DNA of 64,000 nt from Flavobacterium luteolum (GTDB taxonomy: Bacteria > Bacteroidota > Bacteroidia > Flavobacteriales > Flavobacteriaceae). Positions 1 to 9,530 of the stretch are shown here, piece by piece; within the stretch, counting starts at the first letter, position 1, and every line of letters begins with the position of its first letter. The position numbers and the translations under genes are program-made. A model generated the notes under the pieces. It did no database searches, was not told the DNA's origin, and saw only the letters and a program-made list of their open reading frames with translations. The DNA is taken from positions 4,698,501-4,762,500 of the forward strand of contig NZ_CP114286.1 in the NCBI RefSeq assembly GCF_027111275.1, read 5' to 3'.

Positions 1-2157
1 GCCGTCAATACCAGAAAAGCGGTAGTGGTGACGGTTAATCCTTTGGGGCTTGATTCCGATATTACAGCCTCCGACGCTGTGATCTGTGCGGGAGCATCCG
101 TTGCGCTGACTGCCTCCTCATCAACTGTTGCCACTCCGGTCTTCAGATGGTATGCCGATCAGACCACAACTACTGCGCTCAGCACGGGAGATACTTATAC
201 TGTAAATCCTGCATCAACCACTACGTACTATGTGAGCGTGAGCGGGGATGGTGTGTGCGAGAATGCCGTCAATACCAGAAAAGCGGTAGTGGTGACGGTT
301 AATCCTTTGGGGCTTGATTCTGATATTACAGCCTCCGATGCTGTGATCTGTGCGGGAGCATCCGCCACGCTGACGGCTTCATCCACTACGGTTACCACTC
401 CGGTCTTCAGATGGTATGCCGATCAGACCACAACTACTGCGCTCAGCACGGGAGATACTTATACTGTAAATCCTGCATCAACCACTACGTACTATGTGAG
501 CGTGAGCGGGGATGGTGTGTGCGAGAATGCCGTCAATACCAGAAAAGCGGTAGTGGTGACGGTTAATCCTTTGGGACTTGATTCTGATATTACAGCCTCC
601 GATGCTGTGATCTGTGCGGGAGCATCCGCCACGCTGACAGCTTCATCTGCTACAGTTACCACTCCGGTGTTCAGATGGTACGCCGACCAGACGACCACTA
701 CGGTGCTCAGCACTGGAGCTACCTATAACGTTAGTCCGTCAACAAGCACTACGTATTATGTGAGTGTGAGCGGTGACGAGGTGTGCGAAAACGCAATCAA
801 TACCAGAAAGGCGGTGGTGGTGACTGTTAATCCTTTGGGACTTGATTCCGATATTACAGCCTCCGACGCTGTGATCTGTGCGGGAGCCTCCGCCACGCTG
901 ACTGCCTCCTCATCAACTGTTGCCACTCCGGTGTTCAGATGGTACGCCGACCAGACGACCACTACGTTGCTCAGCACTGGAGCTACCTATAACGTTAGTC
1001 CGTCAACAAGCACTACGTATTATGTGAGTGTGAGCGGTGACGGGGTGTGCGAAAACGCCATCAATACCAGAAAAGCAGTAACAGTCACAGTAAACCCTTT
1101 GGGGCTTGATTCTGATATTACAGCCTCCGATGCTGTGATCTGTGCGGGAGCATCCGCCACGCTGACTGCCTCCTCATCAACTGTTGCCACTCCGGTGTTC
1201 AGATGGTACGCCGACCAGACGACCACTACGGTGCTCAGCACTGGAGCTACCTATAACGTTAGTCCGTCAACAAGCACTACGTATTATGTGAGTGTGAGCG
1301 GTGACGGGGTGTGCGAAAACGCAATCAATACCAGAAAGGCGGTGGTGGTGACGGTTAATCCTTTGGGACTTGATTCCGATATTACAGCCTCCGATGCTGT
1401 GATCTGTGCGGGAGCATCCGCTGCGCTGACAGCTTCATCCACTACGGTTACCACTCCGGTCTTCAGATGGTATGCCGATCAGACCAGCACAACGGTTTTA
1501 AGCACGGGAGCCACCTATAACGTTAGTCCGTCAACCACCACTACATATTATGTAAGTGTGAGCGGTGACGGGGTGTGCGAAAACGCAATCAATACCAGAA
1601 AGGCGGTAGCGGTGACGGTTAATCCTTTGGGACTTGATTCTGATATTACAGCCTCCGATGCTGTGATCTGTGCGGGAGCATCCGCTGCGCTGACAGCTTC
1701 ATCTGCTACGGTTACCACTCCGGTCTTCAGATGGTACGCCGACCAGACCACAACTACTGCGCTCAGCACGGGAGATACTTATACTGTAAATCCTGCAACA
1801 ACCACTACGTATTATGTGAGCGTGAGCGGTGATGCTGTATGCGAGAATGCCGTCAATACCAGAAAGGCGGTAGTGGTGACGGTAAATCCTTTGGGACTTG
1901 ATTCAGATATTACAGCCTCCGACGCTGTGATCTGTGCGGGAGCATCGGCCACGCTGACAGCTTCATCTGCTACGGTTACCACTCCGGTCTTCAGATGGTA
2001 CGCCGACCAGACCAGCACAACGGTACTGAGCACTGGAGCTACCTATAACGTTAGTCCGGCAACAACCACTACGTATTATGTGAGCGTGAGCGGGGATGGT
2101 GTGTGCGAGAATGCCGTCAATACCAGAAAGGCGGTAGTGGTGACGGTTAATCCTTTG
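1..2157 (+). repeat. Tandem array of 264-bp repeats inside the adhesin gene
   Basis: Full units start at bases 46, 310, 574, 838, 1102, 1366, 1630 and 1894. The array enters from outside the window (bases 1-45 are the end of a further unit), and a strongly diverged ninth unit follows at 2158. Each unit codes for 88 residues, so unit gain or loss keeps the frame. Units differ mainly at a few cassette positions: STVATP versus T/ATVTTP, STGDTYTVNP versus STGATYNVSP, and ENAVNT versus ENAINT. Confidence 0.95.
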
Positions 2158-3999
2158 GCTTTGGCTTCTGATATTTCGGTAAGCACAGCAAATGCTTCGT
2201 TATGTACAGGAGGCAGTGCTTCAATTACAGCTACTAGTGCTATCAGTAATCCTATTTTCAAATGGTATCAAGATGTTAATTTGTCTGTTTTGCTTTATAC
2301 AGGAACTACTTTTGTGACCCCAGCTATTACAGCCAATACCTCTTATTATGTTACTGTTCAAAATAATGCTATTTGCGAAAATAGTATTGGCAATGCTTTA
2401 AAAGTAGAGCTAGCAATTATTTTGTGTTCAGATATTGCTTTGACGAAAACTGTAAGCAATATGTCGCCTTTCGTTGGCGATCAGGTTGATTTTACCATAA
2501 CGGTAAGTAATCTTGGGCCAAATGACGCCACAGGTGTACGTGCAAATGATGTATTGCCGTCTGGTTATACTTTTATTAGTGCAAACAACGGTGGAGTGTT
2601 ATCTGGTAATACAATTACATGGCCAACTTTTAATATTTCAGTTAATAATTCTGTTTCATTGGTTTACAAGGTCCGAGTCAATACTTCGACTGGGACTGCG
2701 GATGAATACAAAAATGTAGCGCAAATAAATGCTTCGGATAATTTTGATCCGAATTCAACTCCAAACAACAACGATCCATCAGAAAATGATCAAGATAGTG
2801 TGATTTTGACTCCAATTATACCACAGCCTTCAATTTTATTATATAAAGATGCTTCTTTCTCTGCTTCTAATGATAGCAACGGAAATGGTTTTCCAGATGT
2901 CAATGAAACAATTACATACACTTTTGCGGCGCAGAATACAGGAAATATCAGATTGGAAAATGTAAAAATTAATGATCAATTTTTAGGTATAACTAATTTA
3001 TCGGTAACACCTGGCACTTTGGATCCTGGACAAACGGGCAGGGCTGAGTTAATTTATACAATCAAGGAATCAGATTTTGAGAAGGGAGTGGTTTACAATA
3101 GCGCAATTGCACAAGGAAATACACCTCCGACACCAGATAATCCAGGAGGTACAGTTGTTACAGATACATCTGAAGATCCAACTGATCCTGTTAAGCCTGG
3201 TGATGAATATTATGATCCAAATTGCCCGACATGTACTGTAGTGCCGTTGCCAAATATTCCAAAAATTGCAATTATTAAAGAAATTGCTTCATTCAGCGGA
3301 AATTTCAATAATGCAAAAGTTGGGGATGTCATTAGTTATCTTTTTACTGTGAGCAATATTGGAAATACCCGTTTAAGCAATGTGAGAGTGACTGACCCTC
3401 TTCCTGGATTATCGGCACCTACTCTTGATCCTGTAGATTCGGGCAATAAAACTGGTGATCTCAATTCAAACGGATATCTGGATACAAACGAGAAGTGGCT
3501 TTATCGAGCAGACTACGTTCTCACTTCAGGTGATTTGGCAAAAGGACAGGTCGTCAATCAGGCTTTGGCAGAAGCTACCGGACCGCCTACACCTGTAAAC
3601 CCTAATGGGGAAGATGTTAATGACTTGTCTGATAAATCGTCGCCTACCAACGAGGACAATGATCCGACAGTTCTTGATATAGTGGGTTGCCAAGTAGTCG
3701 TTCATAATGCAATTTCTCCAAATGGAGACAGTATAAATGATACTTTAAAAATTGACGGAATAGAATGTTATCCAAAAAATACGGTTGAAATTTATAACCG
3801 ATGGGGTGTAGTTGTTTTTCACACCGATGGATACAATAATGAGAGCAATGCATTTGAGGGCTACTCTAATGGAAGGGCGGTGATTAATCAAAGCAAAGGA
3901 CTTCCAACAGGAACATATTATTATATCGTCAGATATCAAAATTCAGAGGAGAGAGAAATAACAACGGCAGGTTATCTTTATTTAAGCATGAATCAATAA
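1..3999 (+). CDS. Giant repetitive T9SS-secreted surface adhesin, 3' part (5' end outside window)
   Basis: The frame is open from base 1, so the true start lies upstream and about 1332 codons are visible. Domain order: part of one repeat, then eight near-identical 88-residue Ig-like units (each with FRWYAD, TTTYYVSVSGD and VCENA), then one diverged unit. Next come a DUF11-type domain starting near SDIALTKTVSN and two related domains (starting near PSILLYKDAS and PKIAIIKEIA). The C-terminus is a gliding-motility-associated CHU_C domain (ISPNGDSINDTLKI, VEIYNRWG, GTYYYIVRY), the type B sorting signal of the type IX secretion system. The protein is therefore exported across the outer membrane and kept at or released from the surface. 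Adhesion is inferred from the architecture. Codon use is GC-richer in the repeats than after base 2200, suggesting separate histories for the two halves. Confidence 0.93.
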   Translation, partial: AVNTRKAVVVTVNPLGLDSDITASDAVICAGASVALTASSSTVATPVFRWYADQTTTTALSTGDTYTVNPASTTTYYVSVSGDGVCENAVNTRKAVVVTVNPLGLDSDITASDAVICAGASATLTASSTTVTTPVFRWYADQTTTTALSTGDTYTVNPASTTTYYVSVSGDGVCENAVNTRKAVVVTVNPLGLDSDITASDAVICAGASATLTASSATVTTPVFRWYADQTTTTVLSTGATYNVSPSTSTTYYVSVSGDEVCENAINTRKAVVVTVNPLGLDSDITASDAVICAGASATLTASSSTVATPVFRWYADQTTTTLLSTGATYNVSPSTSTTYYVSVSGDGVCENAINTRKAVTVTVNPLGLDSDITASDAVICAGASATLTASSSTVATPVFRWYADQTTTTVLSTGATYNVSPSTSTTYYVSVSGDGVCENAINTRKAVVVTVNPLGLDSDITASDAVICAGASAALTASSTTVTTPVFRWYADQTSTTVLSTGATYNVSPSTTTTYYVSVSGDGVCENAINTRKAVAVTVNPLGLDSDITASDAVICAGASAALTASSATVTTPVFRWYADQTTTTALSTGDTYTVNPATTTTYYVSVSGDAVCENAVNTRKAVVVTVNPLGLDSDITASDAVICAGASATLTASSATVTTPVFRWYADQTSTTVLSTGATYNVSPATTTTYYVSVSGDGVCENAVNTRKAVVVTVNPLALASDISVSTANASLCTGGSASITATSAISNPIFKWYQDVNLSVLLYTGTTFVTPAITANTSYYVTVQNNAICENSIGNALKVELAIILCSDIALTKTVSNMSPFVGDQVDFTITVSNLGPNDATGVRANDVLPSGYTFISANNGGVLSGNTITWPTFNISVNNSVSLVYKVRVNTSTGTADEYKNVAQINASDNFDPNSTPNNNDPSENDQDSVILTPIIPQPSILLYKDASFSASNDSNGNGFPDVNETITYTFAAQNTGNIRLENVKINDQFLGITNLSVTPGTLDPGQTGRAELIYTIKESDFEKGVVYNSAIAQGNTPPTPDNPGGTVVTDTSEDPTDPVKPGDEYYDPNCPTCTVVPLPNIPKIAIIKEIASFSGNFNNAKVGDVISYLFTVSNIGNTRLSNVRVTDPLPGLSAPTLDPVDSGNKTGDLNSNGYLDTNEKWLYRADYVLTSGDLAKGQVVNQALAEATGPPTPVNPNGEDVNDLSDKSSPTNEDNDPTVLDIVGCQVVVHNAISPNGDSINDTLKIDGIECYPKNTVEIYNRWGVVVFHTDGYNNESNAFEGYSNGRAVINQSKGLPTGTYYYIVRYQNSEEREITTAGYLYLSMNQ

Positions 4000-4000
4000 T

Positions 4001-4050
4001 AAAAAACACTTCAAACATATTTTAAATAAATGCTGTTTGGAGTGTTTTTA
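4001..4050 (+). terminator. Terminator after adhesin gene
   Basis: An inverted repeat AAAACACTTCAAACA / TGTTTGGAGTGTTTT begins just after the stop codon and ends in a T run, typical of an intrinsic terminator. The rest of the gap up to 4446 holds only AT-rich sequence and a weak GC hairpin near 4200-4222; I see no gene there. Confidence 0.75.
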
Positions 4051-4446
4051 GATTTAAGGCTTTCTGCGATAAAAATGAAGCTTTTTTGAAATAGCGATAT
4101 ATGTCCTTTAACAAATGCGGCATTGCCAAACCAGTATTTTGCCATTCTTAATCAGATTGTGTCGCCAGGGCTGCCTTAGTTTTTTGTAAAAAATAGGAAG
4201 AGCCCCTAATAGCGGGGGGCCGTATTTTGCATTTCTATTAAATTTCATATTTTAAAAAAAAAAAAACTGGAAAAAATAATGCTGTAAGATTTTTTTGTTA
4301 TTTTTATGTAATTGTTTGATGTTAAATATGATAGCTTAAAGGCTGGAAGAGTGCTGTAGTTTTAAATGGCATTATTATAGGCATGTTTTTTTTGATGGCT
4401 GTATAACGAAAGAAGAAGATATATAACTGATAAAATTTGATATATT

Positions 4447-5901
4447 ATGAAAAAAAGTCTCTTTGTTTTTTCATTTGTCCTGCTATTGGCGGCATGCAAC
4501 CAAACACCATCAGCAAATTCCGGTGAGAAAGCCGATATTGAGGGTGCTGTTTCGGCAGAATTCAAACCTGCCAGCATCAAGGAACAGATGGTTTACCAAC
4601 GCGCAATCGAAGCTTTAGTATGGGGCATGCCTGCCGTTAATTATGATCTTATGCTTCAGGCAATGCTGGGCAGCACCAAAGGGAAACAAAATGAGATCAT
4701 ATTTTGGTCAAAACCCGTAGACTGGCATAATCAGACGCTAACGCCAAATCCCGACGCGATTTACTTTATGTTTTTTTTCAACACAAAGGATGCAGGGCCA
4801 ATAGTTATAGATGTTCCTGCGGCAAAAAATGGCTCCTTTGCCGCCAATATTGACAATATCTGGCAGATGCCCCTTGAAGATGCAGGACCTTACGGAGCCG
4901 ATAAAGGCGCTGGCGGCAAATATCTGATACTGCCGCCTGACTATAAGGAAAATATTCCTAAAGGATACATTGTGCTGAAAGCCGATACCTATGAGGGTTA
5001 TGGATTATTCCGATCCAACCTGCCCAGCCACAGTGATGCCGATATAGTGAATGCCGTCAATTACGGCAAACAGCTAAAACTATATCCGCTTGCTAAAGCC
5101 AATAATCCCGGCGAAACAAAATATACAGACGTGAAGGATGTGCTTTACAATTCCGTCATCCCCTACAACAGCCGGTTTTTCATCTCTCTTAACCGCATTG
5201 TGCAAAGCCAGCCTATGCTGGTGCGCGATAAGGCGATGATTGATAAACTAAAAAGCATAGGCATTGAAAAAGGGAAACCCTATAACCCTGATGCACGAAC
5301 CACCGAGATTCTGAATGCGGCGGCAAATAGTGCGCATGACTATTTGGAAGCAATGCTTGAAAAAGGCTTCCCGCCGATAAATCCTGATGCAAAATGGGCT
5401 GTTCCCGCAATGCCGGAACTCGTTAAGGCGGGATCTTCGGGATATGCGGAATCTGATATTTATCCTACAGATGCCCGTGCATTAACCTATTCAATCGGTT
5501 ATGTAGGCATAAAACGCCTGGGTACAGCGCAAATATATCTTATTGCAGAAAAAGACAAGGAAGGCCGCGCGCTTGACGGCGATAAAACCTATATGCTCCA
5601 CGTGCCTGCAAATGTGCCCACCAAACAATACTGGTCGGCAACAGTCTACGACCGGACAACACATTGCCTTATCAAAAATCTGCCGCGCGCAAGCAGAGCA
5701 TCGAATGCGACAGAGATCCAAAAGAACACAGATGGCTCGGTCGATATTTACTTTGGCCCAAAATCCCCTGCAGGCAAGGAATCAAATTGGATCCCAACGG
5801 ACCCTAAAGGAAAATTTGAAGTATTATTCAGGATTTATGGCCCGGAAAAGCCCTTTTTTGACAGGGTATGGAAACTTGGAGATATAGAAGAGGTTAAATA
5901 A
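4447..5901 (+). CDS. DUF1254/DUF1214 domain lipoprotein (first of a pair)
   Basis: 484 residues. A hydrophobic N-terminus ends in LLLAACNQ, a lipoprotein signal with Cys near residue 17. DUF1254 covers about residues 50-190 (ALVWGMPAVNYDLM, LTPNPDAIYF). DUF1214 covers about residues 345-470 (ALTYSIGYVG, YWSATVYDRTT, and SNWIPTDPKGKFEVLFRIYG near the end). The family is widespread in bacteria; the biochemical role is not established and I assign none. It sits 15 bases upstream of a second gene of the same architecture, so the two are probably co-transcribed and arose by duplication. The start is the first ATG ahead of the lipoprotein signal. Confidence 0.9.
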   Translation: MKKSLFVFSFVLLLAACNQTPSANSGEKADIEGAVSAEFKPASIKEQMVYQRAIEALVWGMPAVNYDLMLQAMLGSTKGKQNEIIFWSKPVDWHNQTLTPNPDAIYFMFFFNTKDAGPIVIDVPAAKNGSFAANIDNIWQMPLEDAGPYGADKGAGGKYLILPPDYKENIPKGYIVLKADTYEGYGLFRSNLPSHSDADIVNAVNYGKQLKLYPLAKANNPGETKYTDVKDVLYNSVIPYNSRFFISLNRIVQSQPMLVRDKAMIDKLKSIGIEKGKPYNPDARTTEILNAAANSAHDYLEAMLEKGFPPINPDAKWAVPAMPELVKAGSSGYAESDIYPTDARALTYSIGYVGIKRLGTAQIYLIAEKDKEGRALDGDKTYMLHVPANVPTKQYWSATVYDRTTHCLIKNLPRASRASNATEIQKNTDGSVDIYFGPKSPAGKESNWIPTDPKGKFEVLFRIYGPEKPFFDRVWKLGDIEEVK

Positions 5902-5916
5902 TCAATTGCTAAACTT

Positions 5917-7407
5917 ATGGAAAAGAAACTCATCTGCGTGATTTTAATTATCGCATTAACGGCATGCAACCAAAAGAAAAATGTAGGTGCGGAAGCATCC
6001 AATTCTAAGGGAATCGACAGCCTAATTCCAGCCAAGGGAGCAGCTCAGCCGCCAATGGGACCCGACACCAATGTAAAAATTACTCAAGAGTATGCCGCTT
6101 TGGCGGCTAAAGAGGCCTATTTTTGGGCATGGCCGCTGGTAAATATGTACAACCGCCGAATGGCTTTCAAGGATGTAAAAGAGCTGGCCTTGTCCGGGCC
6201 TCTGCTTATGGCTCCGCTGAATCAGTTTACCATGCTTACCGATTATGTGATACCGACAGAACGTGCCATAGCCTGCCCGAACCAGGATGTGGTGTACGGT
6301 ATTGGATGCCTTGCTTTGGACCAATCGCCCGTTGTGGTGCAAGTGCCTGATTTTGGCAAACGTTTCTGGGTCTACCAGATAGTTGATCTGCGCACTGAAA
6401 GTTTCGCAAAATTGGGAAAGATGTACGACAATAAGCCAGGATTTTATTTATTGGCCGGACCGGACTGGAAAGGAGAGGTGCCTAAGGGAATAATAAAAGT
6501 TTTCCGCTCGTCAACCAATACTGGACTTGTGGGGCCCCGTGTTTTTCTGGATGACACAAAAGAAGACCGAAAAGCAATTCAGGAGGTACTCAAATCAGTG
6601 GTTATGTATCCCTTGTCTGATTATGACGGCAAAATGAAAACCATCGATTGGGCCAATATCAAGAAACTTCCCGGAGGCGAAGGAGGAAAAGAAGAAGCGG
6701 TATGGGTGAACCCCCAGACATTTTTTGACGAGCTTCCTATCGTGCTGGCAGATGCAAAGCCACTGCCGGGCGAGGAGGCGAAATACAAGCAGATACTTGC
6801 TGTAGTGGAAGCCGCAAAGAAAGACCCAAAACTGAAACAGGCGATGATCGATGCAGCCGTTGAGACAGAGCGTGAAGTAATAAAACCTTTAATGGAATTC
6901 CGCAACTGGGGGATCCAATTGCCTTTTCACTGGTCAGGGGTAACGAACGGCGCATCGTGGGGCACGGATTATTTTACGCGCACTGCGGTAGCCAAATCCA
7001 ATATCCTGGTCAATGCCCCAAATGAAACACGCTACTTTTATCAGGATCTGGATTCAGAAGGTGCCCGATTAAACAGCTCGAACAAATATAAAATTACTTT
7101 TGCCAAAGGGCAGCTGCCACCTGTTAATGGATTTTGGTCGCTTACATTATATAACGAGCATCACTTTTTTGAAATCAACAAGCTCAACAGATATTCATTG
7201 GGGACAAAGAACAAGACAATGGCATATAATCCGGACGGTTCGCTGACCATTTATATTCAATCAGTTCCGACTGATGCGAAAACCCAAAACAATTGGCTTC
7301 CGGCCGTTGAAAAGGGGGATTTTTCGCTTTATCTCCGCACTTACTGGCCAAAGGAGGAAGTAGTAAATGGAAACTGGACTCCGCCGGCAGTAATAAAAGT
7401 TGAATGA
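5917..7407 (+). CDS. DUF1254/DUF1214 domain lipoprotein (second of a pair)
   Basis: 496 residues with the lipoprotein signal IIALTACNQ (Cys near residue 18). DUF1254 lies around residues 60-200 (EAYFWAWPLVNMYNR, CPNQDVVYGIGCLAL). DUF1214 lies around residues 370-480 (YFYQDLDSEGARLN, GFWSLTLYNEHHFFE, NNWLPAVEKGDFSLYLRTYW). It follows the first paralogue by 15 bases. The two are clearly diverged (WGMPAVNY versus WAWPLVNM at matching positions), so the duplication is not recent, and they may act on different partners. Function is not known for this family. Confidence 0.9.
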   Translation: MEKKLICVILIIALTACNQKKNVGAEASNSKGIDSLIPAKGAAQPPMGPDTNVKITQEYAALAAKEAYFWAWPLVNMYNRRMAFKDVKELALSGPLLMAPLNQFTMLTDYVIPTERAIACPNQDVVYGIGCLALDQSPVVVQVPDFGKRFWVYQIVDLRTESFAKLGKMYDNKPGFYLLAGPDWKGEVPKGIIKVFRSSTNTGLVGPRVFLDDTKEDRKAIQEVLKSVVMYPLSDYDGKMKTIDWANIKKLPGGEGGKEEAVWVNPQTFFDELPIVLADAKPLPGEEAKYKQILAVVEAAKKDPKLKQAMIDAAVETEREVIKPLMEFRNWGIQLPFHWSGVTNGASWGTDYFTRTAVAKSNILVNAPNETRYFYQDLDSEGARLNSSNKYKITFAKGQLPPVNGFWSLTLYNEHHFFEINKLNRYSLGTKNKTMAYNPDGSLTIYIQSVPTDAKTQNNWLPAVEKGDFSLYLRTYWPKEEVVNGNWTPPAVIKVE

Positions 7408-7636
7408 TGTTTTGAGATTGTAGCTTTAAAAGCAGTTTGGGTTTGATAGTACATTTATGGCTTAAACGTGCCCAGGCTCTTTTTTCTACGTTTTTGTTTT
7501 AAGAACAGCATACGCCAACTACTTGCCGCAAATTTAAAACAGATGAAAAATCTGCTGTATGGGTCTTTTAAAGTTTTCACTTTACGGACTCCCATTTTTT
7601 TGACGCATCAGCAGATCTGCCTACAATCAAAATCAC

Positions 7637-7644
7637 TAAATTTG
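7637..7644 (+). promoter_or_regulatory. Possible -7 promoter element (TAAATTTG)
   Basis: TAAATTTG matches the Bacteroidota TAnnTTTG element and lies 37 bases before the start at 7682. No clear TTG -33 box is present at the usual distance. The rest of 7408-7681 shows no supported gene. Confidence 0.4.
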
Positions 7645-7681
7645 AATAGAATATGACATAAAAACCAACAGATCTTTCACA

Positions 7682-7927
7682 ATGGAAAAAGCGATACAAC
7701 TACAGGTGAGAAAAGATTTGGATGCCCGCCAGCAGCACACCATACTTAAACTCAAAGGGAACCTGATTTCAAAAGGATATACCGAGATCATCCATATCCT
7801 GGACCAGGACGAGGAGTTCCATATCAATACATTTGAAACTCCTTTGGAGAAACGAAATGAAGCGCGGCAGTATATAGCGGCTTTTATCGATCAGGAAAAT
7901 CTTCTGGAGACGATCAGCATCAAATAG
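7682..7927 (+). CDS. Small conserved-looking hypothetical protein
   Basis: 81 residues, with no signal peptide or membrane segment, so cytoplasmic. It is rich in charged residues (Lys, Glu, Asp, Arg) and looks like a compact alpha/beta protein. I do not recognise a family. Support for coding: biased third codon positions, a promoter-like TAAATTTG just upstream, and a strong intrinsic terminator just downstream, which together make a self-contained single-gene transcription unit. Confidence 0.7.
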   Translation: MEKAIQLQVRKDLDARQQHTILKLKGNLISKGYTEIIHILDQDEEFHINTFETPLEKRNEARQYIAAFIDQENLLETISIK

Positions 7928-7949
7928 TCAAAATGTCTGTATAAACCAC

Positions 7950-7985
7950 AGCCCGCCGGCTATAAAGCAGGCGGGCTTTTTACTT
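7950..7985 (+). terminator. Intrinsic terminator
   Basis: Perfect stem AGCCCGCC / GGCGGGCT with a 12-base loop, followed by TTTTTAC. It lies 22 bases after the stop codon of the small gene at 7682-7927. Confidence 0.88.
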
Positions 7986-8073
7986 TTATCAAAGATCCTG
8001 CGTTTTTTGGGCTGGGGCAATTAATTTTTTAGCCGGATAAAACATTATTAGGTTCCAGTTATTATATGTTTTA

Positions 8074-8430
8074 GGGAGCTTTTTCCCGCTATGCGCTTCA
8101 ATCTTCTGCCCGGACCCCGGCGCAGAAGGATTTCCGCTTCTATCGGGGCTATTTTGTGCTTTATTTTAGTGAGGAATAAATCAATTTTCAGCTGTAGTCC
8201 ATCAGCAGTTATGTTTAATAAAAAAATGGCGCCAATTGTCTTTAATTGGCGCCATTTGGCTTTGTGACCTCGACGGGACAAATTACAACATCATTTTTGG
8301 ATGATTTGAAGAAATTGGCGTACTATAGTTAAAGCAGGATTGTCTTTCATTGTACGCCATGAATTAATTGATTGTTGTTCCATCAGAGCTAAAAATTGAT
8401 TTATTTCTCTCCTAAGAGTATTGCAATCTT
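8074..8430. repeat. Dispersed structured repeat, copy 1 (modules A and B)
   Basis: Module A (8074-8151) starts GGAGCTTTTTCCCGCTAT and ends ATCGGGGCTA around an inner hairpin with the arm CGGCGCAGAAG. Module B holds the hairpin AAATGGCGCCAATT / AATTGGCGCCATTT (8224-8257), followed by a conserved tail (TGTGACnnnGACnGGACAAATT and a small ATCAT/ATGAT hairpin). The same arrangement recurs near 32962 and, with a different linker, near 35303; module A alone occurs near 9531. A shortened version of the more distal tail (GATTGTCTTTC..., AAAATTGATTTATTTCT) runs to about 8430. Confidence 0.85.
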
Positions 8431-8489
8431 AATTGTTTGATAATGTGATATGTATTGCTTATTTTTAAAGTTTTATTAGACAATTTAAT

Positions 8490-8497
8490 TAAATTTG
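8490..8497 (+). promoter_or_regulatory. Possible -7 promoter element (TAAATTTG)
   Basis: TAAATTTG fits the TAnnTTTG consensus and lies 26 bases before the start codon at 8524. The -33 region is AT-rich without a clear TTG. Confidence 0.5.
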
Positions 8498-8523
8498 AGT
8501 GTAACATTTAAAAAAGAAAAAAC

Positions 8524-8964
8524 ATGAGAAAAATTACGCTATCAATTTTTGCAGTATTATGTTTTGCAAGTGTATTTGCGCAGGCCAGAAAGGAATTGAA
8601 TTTTGGCCTTGTAGGAATAAATTATGAAATACCTGTCCACAGGGACATAACCATTGCCCCGGGAGTCGGGACCACGCTGGATCTTGACTGGCTCAATGCC
8701 GGGGTAAAGGGAAATTATTATTTCGACCATGTATTTGGCATTACTGATGATGCCTGGGACGTATATGGCGGAGCCAACGTAGGCTATTCTTTTGATTTGA
8801 GGGATGACCATGGCAATAATGGCCATGACGGAAGCGATTTCAATGTAGGCCTGCAGATAGGCGGAAGATGGTTTTGGAACGAAAAATGGGGCGTTTATGT
8901 AGAAATAGGAGGCGGGAATGTTTCAGGATTTTCGCCCGGGATAGGACTGACCCTGAAACTTTAA
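8524..8964 (+). CDS. Small outer-membrane beta-barrel-like protein
   Basis: 146 residues with a signal peptide (hydrophobic ILSIFAVLCFASVF-like stretch ending FAQ near residue 20). The mature part alternates polar and hydrophobic residues in short strands (LNFGLVGINYEI, WDVYGGANVGYSFDL, FNVGLQIGGRWFWN, WGVYVEIGGG) and ends GIGLTLKL with a hydrophobic terminal residue. This pattern fits a small beta-barrel of about eight strands or a porin-like periplasmic protein. An Asp/His/Asn-rich loop (DDHGNNGHDGSD) could bind metal; that is speculation. No specific function can be given. It stands alone behind a TAAATTTG promoter element. Confidence 0.8.
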   Translation: MRKITLSIFAVLCFASVFAQARKELNFGLVGINYEIPVHRDITIAPGVGTTLDLDWLNAGVKGNYYFDHVFGITDDAWDVYGGANVGYSFDLRDDHGNNGHDGSDFNVGLQIGGRWFWNEKWGVYVEIGGGNVSGFSPGIGLTLKL

Positions 8965-9197
8965 TGGCATAGGTTTCGGCATATATGGATTGCTCTGCTT
9001 GAACGCGATTTTAAGGTCTGGCCTTTGAACGTAGAAATCGCAAAACATATCAAAGCACGCCTTCGGACTGTTTTTAGGCGACAGGCTATTCCAATATCTG
9101 TTTCATTGCACGAGCTTTATGGACAACACTTGAAATAAGGGAAGATAAACGGCTTTGGCTTTCTCTCACCAAATCATCTATTAATAAAAAAAGCCCT

Positions 9198-9419
9198 ATG
9201 AAGATAATCATTAAAGCATTTTTTGACGGCAGGTTTGTCAGCAAAGAGGATGCCGCAGCCAAATATTCCAAACACTTTCCCGATGCTTTGGAAGTTTCAA
9301 AAACGGTCAATGAGCTAAAACGCAGTAAGGTGAGCAATTGGGGATACATCGTCCTGATAAGTGAGCAGGGAATCTCAACAAGTCCGATCATAGTCGATGA
9401 GTTGAGCATAGAATATTAG
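9198..9419 (+). CDS. Small hypothetical protein
   Basis: 73 residues, no signal peptide or membrane segment. The start MKIIIKAFFDGRF is preceded by an A-rich stretch. Codon choice (frequent C or G in third position) matches neighbouring real genes. I recognise no family. The pattern suggests a small alpha/beta fold: strand KIIIKAFF, helix KEDAAAKYSKHF, strand YIVLISEQG. The flanking 8965-9197 and 9420-9530 hold nothing I can support. Confidence 0.6.
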   Translation: MKIIIKAFFDGRFVSKEDAAAKYSKHFPDALEVSKTVNELKRSKVSNWGYIVLISEQGISTSPIIVDELSIEY

Positions 9420-9530
9420 CCAATGCTGGAAATATGGCAATTTCAGTGGACTGATGATTGAATGGGCCTGCCGCCGCTCGATCAGTTGATCGGACAGGAT
9501 TTATCTGTGACTTCATAATAAAAGTTTTCA

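Noticed and set aside
1..2157. Possible CRISPR-like repeat array
   Set aside because: Repeat units are 264 bases with no unique spacers and encode a continuous protein.
492..2261. Series of 60-75-codon minus-strand frames spaced 264 bases apart
   Set aside because: They are mirror frames produced by the adhesin repeats, with the same spacing and no independent gene signals.
5543..5887. 114-codon frame inside the first DUF1254 gene
   Set aside because: Out-of-frame shadow of a clear family protein.
7468..7656. Possible 62-codon gene
   Set aside because: Composition is not gene-like, it overlaps the promoter region of the next gene, and the product resembles nothing.
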